Shown here piece after piece: positions 1 to 5,523 of a stretch of 19,950 nucleotides of DNA (positions within the stretch are counted from its first letter, which is position 1; each line of letters opens with the position of its first letter). Source of the stretch: CAYRMV01 sp964425255. GTDB taxonomy: Bacteria > Bacteroidota > Bacteroidia > Flavobacteriales_D > Crocinitomicaceae. Location: NCBI GenBank assembly GCA_964425255.1, contig CAYRMV010000052.1, forward strand, positions 1-19,950. The letters are read 5' to 3'. The notes below the pieces were generated by a model. It worked only from the letters and a program-made list of their open reading frames with translations. It did not search any database and was not told the DNA's origin. Both the position numbers and the translations under genes were made by a program.

Positions 1-66
1 AAAAGTAGAGAAAAAATTAATATTTTATTTGGAAATTAACACAGAATCTCAGGTTTTTAGTTAGAT

Positions 67-1242
67 TTATCTTTTCTCTATTTCCGCGTCAATTCGCATC
101 AAAAGTTCTTCCAATTGTTTGATTTCATTTTCAAATTGTGTGATTTTTTCAGGCTTTAAGATCGATTTTTGAGTTTTCAACGACATCTTTCGATTCGTAA
201 TTTTCCCATTTGTTTCGATTTTTGTTTTTTTCAACGTGAGCACCGACATTTTGCTTAATTCGTCATCCGAATAAATTGTTAAAGCTTCGACTTCTTCGTT
301 TTTCTTCTCGGAAGTTTTTTCTTCAGGAGATTTTTCTGTTGGTTTTTCAATGGCTTTCTCATTGGATTTAACAGCAGGTGTTTTTCCATAAAGCGCCCCC
401 GATTTTTTAGCTGCCTTCAAACTGTCTGCTTCTTGGTTGAGTAAATCTTCGCGTAAAACTAAATCTTCTTTTTCGCCCTTGGTCAAAAAGGTATTTCCTT
501 TGGCAATTTGGCGGTTAGTTTTGTCTAGTTTTACTTGATTCAGATCGCGTTCGATTTCTGTTTTGCGAATGTCGTATTGCAACTCAGAATATTCTTCTGT
601 ATCAGGTGATTTTTTCGCTAACTGTTCGTTCAAAAGCTTGATTTTCTTGTCTGCACTGGCAATTTTATTTTCAAGCATCACTTTCGTGTTCTGAAATGCT
701 TCTGCTTGTGATTTACCCGACATCATGTCTTCCAACATTGGATCCATTTTTTCTTCCTCAGATTCCTTGTTTTCAATCGGTTTTTCCTCTTTTTTTGTTT
801 CTACTGGTTTGGAGGGATTTTCAATTGTTTTTTCAGTTGAAGTAGCTCCTTTGGAACAGTCGTTTAATGTAAGTCCCCACGCTGATTCGATCATACTTTT
901 CATGCCCATTTCTTCCACCAATCCTTTGAAATCAAAACGGGTAGTTCCACTCTCCGCTAGAACAATGTACCCTTTTACATCCCATTTTTTTTCTCCATTG
1001 GATGTTTTTTTATAACCGTAAGCATCGACTTGTCTGGATAAAATACGAACAGTTCCAAAATCGGCAGTTCCGTTTTGATCCGTTTTTCCTTTGGCAATTT
1101 CAACATCACCGTGTTTCAATGTTACATCCCAATAGCAAAGCGGATTTCCGTTGTAGGTAAATTGAATGCTTACTTTTTGGGAAGTTTGTGCATTCCCCAA
1201 TTGACTTGAAAGCAAGAATAAAAATAAAATGAACTTTTTCAT
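67..1242 (-). CDS. Secreted coiled-coil protein of unknown function
   Basis: 391 aa. Residues 1-18 form a signal peptide (MKKF, then a leucine/phenylalanine-rich core, ending near GNAQ), so the protein is exported. Residues about 22-115 look like a small beta-sandwich of the carboxypeptidase-regulatory or transthyretin-like kind (a GKTDQNGTADFG turn is visible), with several aromatic residues and a few cysteines. Two Lys/Glu/Pro-rich low-complexity linkers follow (about 130-165 and 290-320, the second with TEKSPEEKTSEKK), alternating with charged heptad stretches at about 165-245 and 330-391 that should form coiled coils. The ATG is supported by the signal peptide and by a promoter 47-74 bases upstream on the minus strand. 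The gene is divergent from the barrel/sigma operon. I do not recognise a named family. The low-complexity linkers suggest a spacer or cell-wall-spanning role, which is inference. Confidence 0.8.
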   Translation of the reverse strand: MKKFILFLFLLSSQLGNAQTSQKVSIQFTYNGNPLCYWDVTLKHGDVEIAKGKTDQNGTADFGTVRILSRQVDAYGYKKTSNGEKKWDVKGYIVLAESGTTRFDFKGLVEEMGMKSMIESAWGLTLNDCSKGATSTEKTIENPSKPVETKKEEKPIENKESEEEKMDPMLEDMMSGKSQAEAFQNTKVMLENKIASADKKIKLLNEQLAKKSPDTEEYSELQYDIRKTEIERDLNQVKLDKTNRQIAKGNTFLTKGEKEDLVLREDLLNQEADSLKAAKKSGALYGKTPAVKSNEKAIEKPTEKSPEEKTSEKKNEEVEALTIYSDDELSKMSVLTLKKTKIETNGKITNRKMSLKTQKSILKPEKITQFENEIKQLEELLMRIDAEIEKR

Positions 1243-1288
1243 GATAATGATTCGGATTTAAAAAGTTGTATTCTAACAATTTCTTCGC

Positions 1289-1316
1289 CAAAAGTAATGA
1301 ATTAATGATGAATCAA
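1289..1316 (-). promoter_or_regulatory. Bacteroidota-type promoter of the coiled-coil protein gene
   Basis: Read on the minus strand, TACTTTTG (1296-1289) matches the -7 consensus TAnnTTTG. TTG (1316-1314) lies 17 bases upstream as a -33 element. The predicted start site leaves a leader of roughly 40 bases before the ATG at 1242. Assigned by consensus only. Confidence 0.5.
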
Positions 1317-1330
1317 TTAAATACATTAAT

Positions 1331-1361
1331 TTTTGTCTAAATGGGATTCATTATATCTTTG
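1331..1361 (+). promoter_or_regulatory. Promoter of the barrel/sigma/anti-sigma operon
   Basis: TTTTG (1331-1335), an 18-base spacer and TATCTTTG (1354-1361) match the Bacteroidota -33/-7 promoter closely. This is one of the best matches in the window. It leaves a 5' leader of about 75 bases before the ATG at 1444. The match suggests that housekeeping sigma can transcribe the operon, so autoregulation by the encoded ECF factor would need a second promoter, which I could not assign. Confidence 0.55.
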
Positions 1362-1443
1362 TTCTGCCAAAAAGAAAAAAAAGTTCAACTTGTCCCAAGG
1401 TTAGTAGCTTTTGATTTGTATATAAAGTATAAAACAGAAAAAA

Positions 1444-2142
1444 ATGAATAACATCAAGCAGTCGGTTTTCATTCGGTTGATTTCTTTTTTGATTCTTTTT
1501 GGGAATGTATTTCAGGTTGAAAGTCAATCTGCACTTGATTCTCGTGTTACATTGAGTGGAAATTACGGTTTAGTGAGTTTGTTTATTGCACCCAATTTTA
1601 ATACGAATTATGAATACAGCAATGCATATGGTTTAGATACAATTGTTTCGTATCGTTTTGTAGAAATGGAAACGGTTTACAAGATCAAGCCGCTTAGTTT
1701 GCGTGCAGAGTTTCCTTTGAATGAAAAAAGTAGCCTTGGATTTCAGGCGTTTTACAATGGATTTGCAGCTACGGGAACTATTACAGATTCACTATGGAAT
1801 CCCGCTGTTTCTTCCTATCAAACTGAAAAATATTCCACCAATTACAGGATGCATCGTCTGCGGATTCAAGCAGTTTTCACCCGCTATTTTCACATGCAAA
1901 ACCCGCGTTGGAACATGTTTTTTTCGAGTGCTCTTGGAGCAAACATCCGTGTTCGAAATTACACTGTTGATGGAGAACGTGGTGATTTTAATGATTCTGG
2001 GATTTTCGATTTTCCCGTTTTCCCCATTTCGATGCGATTTGCTTATGGATTGCGCTACAATATTCATGAAAAATTAGGCTTGCAATCGGAATTTGGAATT
2101 GGAGGACCACTTATTTCAGTAGGACTAACTTCTCATTTTTAA
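1444..2142 (+). CDS. Outer membrane beta-barrel protein (OMP_b-brl-like)
   Basis: 232 aa. An N-terminal signal peptide spans about residues 1-28 (FIRLISFLILFGNVFQ core, cleavage near ESQS). The rest is a run of alternating hydrophobic/polar strands rich in Tyr, Phe, Arg and Gly, ending in the terminal aromatic residue typical of outer membrane barrels (LTSHF-stop). Length fits an 8-strand barrel of the PorT/OMP_b-brl type common in Bacteroidota. It is the first gene of a tight operon: the ECF sigma gene starts 9 bases after its stop, and the sigma gene is followed by a second barrel-containing protein. A role as surface partner or target of the sigma/anti-sigma pair is inferred from position only. 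Ligand and function are unknown. Confidence 0.8.
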   Translation: MNNIKQSVFIRLISFLILFGNVFQVESQSALDSRVTLSGNYGLVSLFIAPNFNTNYEYSNAYGLDTIVSYRFVEMETVYKIKPLSLRAEFPLNEKSSLGFQAFYNGFAATGTITDSLWNPAVSSYQTEKYSTNYRMHRLRIQAVFTRYFHMQNPRWNMFFSSALGANIRVRNYTVDGERGDFNDSGIFDFPVFPISMRFAYGLRYNIHEKLGLQSEFGIGGPLISVGLTSHF

Positions 2143-2151
2143 TCAAATAGA

Positions 2152-2688
2152 ATGGAGGCAGAAATACTGAAAAAGTGTTTGGAAGGGGATCGAAGGGCGC
2201 AAGAATTGTGCTACAAATGGTGTTATGGTAAACTGATTAGTACTGCGTATCGTTATGCCAATGACAAGGAACAGGCGGTTTTTTATTTCAATATAGGTTT
2301 TGTCAAAATCCTATTGAATTTGAAACAGTTTAATCTAGAAAATCCCTTTGAATTTTGGGCGAAAAGAGTGATGATAAATGAGATTCTGAACGAAATCAAA
2401 AAGGAAAAACGCATACAAAGTAAAGTTCAGATAACGGATGATTTGTCTGGAATGTCTATTAATATGGTGGATGTTCATCACGATCAAGAAATTCAAGAAC
2501 GCATGGAGTTGGTCAAGGAAAAAGTAAAACAATTACCACCAATGACCAAAAGTGTTTTTAATCTCTACGCCATTGACGGCTACAAACACAACGAAATCGC
2601 GAGTATGCTTGGCATTAATGAAAACACAAGTATGTGGCATTATTCCGATGCAAAGAAAAAAATTAGACACATGTTAGACCTCAAATAA
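2152..2688 (+). CDS. ECF-type RNA polymerase sigma factor
   Basis: 178 aa, the normal size for an extracytoplasmic-function sigma factor. Residues about 10-85 form region 2, in which the core-binding helix is unusual: IGFVKILLNLKQF replaces the usual acidic 'DLVQEVFLK' pattern. Residues about 118-172 form a clear region 4: KQLPPMTKSVFNLYAI, then GYKHNEIASMLGI as the helix-turn-helix, then a basic tail (DAKKKIRHML) that would contact the -35 region. It recruits core RNA polymerase to a dedicated promoter set and is expected to be held inactive by a membrane anti-sigma factor. The next gene starts 8 bases downstream and has the shape of such a partner. The preceding gene is an outer membrane barrel. 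Its regulon cannot be read from the window. Confidence 0.9.
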   Translation: MEAEILKKCLEGDRRAQELCYKWCYGKLISTAYRYANDKEQAVFYFNIGFVKILLNLKQFNLENPFEFWAKRVMINEILNEIKKEKRIQSKVQITDDLSGMSINMVDVHHDQEIQERMELVKEKVKQLPPMTKSVFNLYAIDGYKHNEIASMLGINENTSMWHYSDAKKKIRHMLDLK

Positions 2689-2696
2689 TAGAAGTT

Positions 2697-3848
2697 ATGG
2701 AAGAATTTAATTGGGAAGACAACATACCAGAAGGCTTGGAATTCAAGGAAGAATACATGACTCAAGCTTTTGAAATGTATGATGCTGCTAAAAACAAGCG
2801 CAAAAAGCGGTTTTTTATTTGGTTTTTCACCTCCGCTTTAGCAGGAACGTTGATCACGATTGGTGTTTTTGGTTACTTAAGACCATCTACAGAAAAAACA
2901 TTCATTTCAAAAAACGAACAATCTAACCAACAAGTAGCTGAAGAGCAAACTTCGAGGTCTGAAAGTAAAAATGAAAATTCAGAGGTAAAATCAAATCAAA
3001 AAGAGCAAGTTAAAGAAGAAGCTATTTTGAAGGGAAATACGTTCAACTCATTAAAAAGAACGAAACGAAAAACAAACAAAACAAAAATTGAAAAAAATCA
3101 ATCAAATTCGGATTATTCGTCAAACTCTCAACGTGAAAGCATTCAGAACTTAGCTCTTTTTGGGGAAAATCAATTGGATAATCCGCTTGATAAATCGTTG
3201 GTAATTAAAAAGTCAGTAGCTCGTTTTGATTCGGTGAACAAGCTGAATGTAGAACCGAAAATGGAAATATATGCAGTGCTTGCAACCAATACTTTGTTCG
3301 GAATTGAAGCGCAACGTGGAAAGTTGAAATTGCAAGAAGCATTAGGTTTTGAAGTCAATTTACCTCTGAAAAACAATTGGCGAATGGCTTTACAAGCGGA
3401 ATATTATGGAATTTCGCAAGTGGATTACCGTCAATACATTGGTGCAAATGAAACGCAAGATCCTTCTCGAACTTATTTTACAAAAACAGCTTTGAGTTAT
3501 CTTTCTGCCACACCAAAATTGTCGTATCGCTTCCGACGTCATGAGTTTTCTGTGGGGATCGGTGGAGAGTTTTTACTTCCGTTTTCTTCTACAAAATATG
3601 GCACAAAAGAATTTACTTCAGCCGATGTAGAAGCCCAAGGAAAAGATTTGTATTCCGCTTTCAAACGATTCAATGGGCATGCGCAAATCGGCTATTCTTT
3701 TTCCGTAAAACCATATCTTTTGTTACACACTTCTTATACGTACGGTTTCACGGATGTCACGATTAATTCTCCAATCAATACGGCGTTTGATCGAAATAGT
3801 CGTTTGCAATTGGGTGTGAAATTAAAATTGAATGCAGGCTTGTTGTAA
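2697..3848 (+). CDS. Probable anti-sigma factor fused to a beta-barrel domain
   Basis: 383 aa. Residues 1-38 are cytosolic and acidic, ending in a strongly basic stop (KNKRKKR). Residues about 39-61 form a single membrane helix (FFIWFFTSALAG...VFGYL). Residues 62-180 are a Glu/Lys/Ser/Asn/Gln-rich low-complexity linker. Residues about 188-383 resemble an outer membrane barrel: alternating strands, many Tyr/Phe/Arg, repeated 'YSFSVKP', 'SYRFRRHEFSVGIGGEF' style strands. There is no cleavable signal peptide, so the helix should stay in the inner membrane while the C-terminus could insert in the outer membrane. Its place directly after an ECF sigma gene suggests the short N-terminus binds sigma. 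This is inference: no ASD/zinc motif of classical anti-sigma factors is visible. The alternative is a periplasmic barrel-like sensor domain that is not inserted. Confidence 0.75.
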   Translation: MEEFNWEDNIPEGLEFKEEYMTQAFEMYDAAKNKRKKRFFIWFFTSALAGTLITIGVFGYLRPSTEKTFISKNEQSNQQVAEEQTSRSESKNENSEVKSNQKEQVKEEAILKGNTFNSLKRTKRKTNKTKIEKNQSNSDYSSNSQRESIQNLALFGENQLDNPLDKSLVIKKSVARFDSVNKLNVEPKMEIYAVLATNTLFGIEAQRGKLKLQEALGFEVNLPLKNNWRMALQAEYYGISQVDYRQYIGANETQDPSRTYFTKTALSYLSATPKLSYRFRRHEFSVGIGGEFLLPFSSTKYGTKEFTSADVEAQGKDLYSAFKRFNGHAQIGYSFSVKPYLLLHTSYTYGFTDVTINSPINTAFDRNSRLQLGVKLKLNAGLL

Positions 3849-3881
3849 GCAAATCTAAACGCGAGTAGTTTGATATTCATC

Positions 3882-3909
3882 TTGTGTTCGACCAATTTCA
3901 TTACCTTTG
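3882..3909 (+). promoter_or_regulatory. Promoter of the acidic protein/thioesterase operon
   Basis: TTG (3882-3884), 17 bases, then TACCTTTG (3902-3909) matches the Bacteroidota promoter. The -7 element lies inside the longest possible reading frame (ATG 3884). That frame's first 14 codons would therefore be upstream of the transcription start, which favours the ATG at 3926. Confidence 0.55.
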
Positions 3910-3925
3910 TACAAAAGATTTAAAA

Positions 3926-4408
3926 ATGAAGCACGTTACTTTTCAAAGCATCGAAAAAGCGATCGAAAAAGTAGACAATTTGAGCGACGATGCGTTGGAA
4001 AAATTGTCCGAAATGTATGCTTTGGCACAACCGGAATTGTTGGGTTACATCATGTCCGCTGCCATCGAATACAACAATGAGCAATTAGAAGGATTACTCA
4101 TCTATTATTACTGTTTAATCTCAGAATCATTTGCTCAAGAAGGACTTTCTTGTCGTTTGGTAACGGAAGCAGATATTGATGCATTCGAAGAGCCGTATGC
4201 AGATATGTTAGATGCTTACTTCGAAGAACACGAAGAAGATGTATTGGAGGATTTTTGTGATCAACCGATGTTGGCGCAATTTATGGCCATGGAATTGAGT
4301 GAGCCCGATGCAGATGGAACCTCTTTGGACGACGAAACAGCAACTCAATTATTCATTGTTTCAATTGCAATGGTTACTTTATTGAATCGAGCAATCAAAG
4401 AAAATTAA
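3926..4408 (+). CDS. Acidic alpha-helical protein of unknown function
   Basis: 160 aa from the ATG at 3926. A start 14 codons earlier is open but overlaps the promoter. The protein is soluble (no signal peptide or membrane helix) and very acidic: the stretch around residues 85-110 has EEP, EEHEED and LEDFCD clusters. It appears all-helical, beginning MKHVTFQSIEKAIEKV. A hydrophobic C-terminal helix (LFIVSIAMVTLLNRAI) probably packs in the core. I do not recognise a family. It is followed after a single base by the PaaI-type thioesterase gene, so the two are almost certainly co-transcribed and probably translationally coupled. That link is the only functional clue. Confidence 0.75.
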   Translation: MKHVTFQSIEKAIEKVDNLSDDALEKLSEMYALAQPELLGYIMSAAIEYNNEQLEGLLIYYYCLISESFAQEGLSCRLVTEADIDAFEEPYADMLDAYFEEHEEDVLEDFCDQPMLAQFMAMELSEPDADGTSLDDETATQLFIVSIAMVTLLNRAIKEN

Positions 4409-4409
4409 C

Positions 4410-4820
4410 ATGCTTTCTCCCGATCAAATTGTTGCTAAAATGCGCGAAAATGATGCGTTCAGTCAATGGTTGGGAATCGAAGTAATTTCTCTTTCCTTGG
4501 GATCATGTGTGCTTCAAATGCAAGTCAATGAACACATGCTCAATGGATTTCATATTGCCCACGGTGGAATCAGTTATGCCTTAGCTGATTCTGCTTTGGC
4601 TTTTGCTTCTAACACCTATGGATTTCAATCTGTAAGCATTGAAACTGCAATTTCACACGCCAAACCTGTGTTTCTAAACGATGTACTTCGAGCAGAATGC
4701 ACCGAAATTAACCGCGGAAAAACCATCGGGTTGTATCAAGTATCTGTTCGTAATCAAGCTGGAAAATTGATCGCTCATTTTAAAGGTACAGTTCATATTT
4801 CAGATAAAATCTGGGAGTGA
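4410..4820 (+). CDS. paaI: PaaI-type hotdog acyl-CoA thioesterase
   Basis: 136 aa, the full length of the PaaI/hotdog thioesterase family. The family hydrolyses CoA thioesters, with phenylacetyl- and hydroxyphenylacetyl-CoA as the classical substrates. The signature NGFHIAHGGISYALAD at residues 45-60 contains the conserved Asn45, the HGG turn (51-53) that forms the oxyanion pocket, and Asp60, matching the catalytic Asp of PaaI. The C-terminal part (NRGKTIGLYQVSVRNQ, then FKGTVH) continues the central hotdog strands as in PaaI. It sits one base after the acidic-protein gene and 242 bases before a MarR/beta-oxidation operon, so a housekeeping role of releasing CoA from dead-end acyl-CoAs is plausible. 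No other phenylacetate genes (paaA-K) are present, so the true substrate is open. Confidence 0.85.
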   Translation: MLSPDQIVAKMRENDAFSQWLGIEVISLSLGSCVLQMQVNEHMLNGFHIAHGGISYALADSALAFASNTYGFQSVSIETAISHAKPVFLNDVLRAECTEINRGKTIGLYQVSVRNQAGKLIAHFKGTVHISDKIWE

Positions 4821-4858
4821 TTTCGGTTTTACAGCCAAATTTAAATAGACTCTAAGTT

Positions 4859-4895
4859 AACAAACACGGATAATCAATATGATTATTAATTTGTT
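4859..4895. repeat. AT-rich interrupted inverted repeat
   Basis: Inner arms ATAATCA (4870-4876) and TGATTAT (4880-4886) flank ATA and are perfectly complementary. Outer arms AACAAA (4859-4864) and TTTGTT (4890-4895) extend the pairing around a small asymmetric internal loop. It lies 39 bases after the thioesterase stop and has no U-tract, so it may be an RNA-stabilising 3' hairpin or a protein-binding dyad rather than a standard terminator. Confidence 0.45.
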
Positions 4896-4978
4896 GATTA
4901 AGTTCACGTCAAGTCTTTCATTTTTTAGATTCTTATTCAAGACATAGTTTTTGTTGTGTTCCATTTATGTTAAATAAG

Positions 4979-5044
4979 TTATGCGTACATAAATTATTTT
5001 TTCTCAAAAATAGTATGCGTGCTTAGAAAAAATTTATACCTTTA
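4979..5044 (+). promoter_or_regulatory. marR-fad operon promoter with two operator-like repeats
   Basis: TACCTTTA (5037-5044) matches the -7 consensus except for the last base and lies 18 bases before the marR ATG. No good TTG lies at the expected -33 position; instead an imperfect dyad (5014-5027, core TATGCGTGCTTA) occupies it. A related dyad, TTATG-CGTA-CATAA (4979-4992), lies 34 bases upstream. Both share TATGCGT in the same orientation. This is the layout expected for an autoregulated MarR operator; that MarR is the binder is inference. Confidence 0.45.
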
Positions 5045-5062
5045 GCTCACTAAATAAATTAA

Positions 5063-5509
5063 ATGGCACAAAACGAAAAACAAACCATTGATTTTTTCAT
5101 TCGCCAAACCTGGCATAAAATATCACGCATGTACAATCAGCAGGCAGCTGAACATGATATGACAATTTCAATCGGATACATTCTACTAATCATTGATAAA
5201 GAAGGAACACCTAGTACACAACTTGGCCCACGAATGGGGATGGAGCCAACGAGTCTTTCTCGCACCTTAAAAACAATGGAAGACGATGGACTTATTCGCA
5301 GAGAAATGGATGGGGTTGACAAACGAAAAGTGTTGATTTTCCTTACAGATAAAGGACTGGAAAAAAGACGTGTTTCTAAAAAAGTGGTTCTGGATTTCAA
5401 TGAGAAATTAATGGCCAAAATTCCGAAAACAAAAATCCGAGCGTATTTTGAAGTGATGGAAAAAATCGATCAAATCGCAGATGAAGAATTGAAAAAATTG
5501 ATCAAATAA
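5063..5509 (+). CDS. MarR-family transcriptional regulator
   Basis: 148 aa, standard MarR length. N-terminal helices (residues 5-30) and the last helices (about 105-146) form the dimer interface. The winged helix-turn-helix spans about 50-93: GTPSTQLGPRMGMEPTSLSR includes the recognition helix (61-74), and the wing has the conserved D-x-R signature (DGVDKRK, 83-89). MarR proteins bind palindromic operators as dimers and release them on binding small ligands. The fadN-type gene follows 14 bases downstream and the thiolase after it, so it is most likely a repressor of this beta-oxidation operon and of itself, with acyl-CoA or a fatty acid as possible effector. The effector is inference. Candidate operators lie at 4979-4992 and 5014-5027. 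Confidence 0.9.
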   Translation: MAQNEKQTIDFFIRQTWHKISRMYNQQAAEHDMTISIGYILLIIDKEGTPSTQLGPRMGMEPTSLSRTLKTMEDDGLIRREMDGVDKRKVLIFLTDKGLEKRRVSKKVVLDFNEKLMAKIPKTKIRAYFEVMEKIDQIADEELKKLIK

Positions 5510-5523
5510 TTAAAATAAAAAGC

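Noticed and set aside
725..1015. A 96-codon plus-strand frame opposite the coiled-coil protein gene.
   Set aside because: Ser/Phe-rich translation is the complement of the Lys/Glu-rich coding strand, so it is a shadow frame.
1387..1402. Imperfect palindrome AACTTGTCCCAAGGTT in the leader of the sigma operon, considered as an ECF promoter or operator.
   Set aside because: It has several mismatches between arms, and no paired -10 like motif can be assigned without regulon data.
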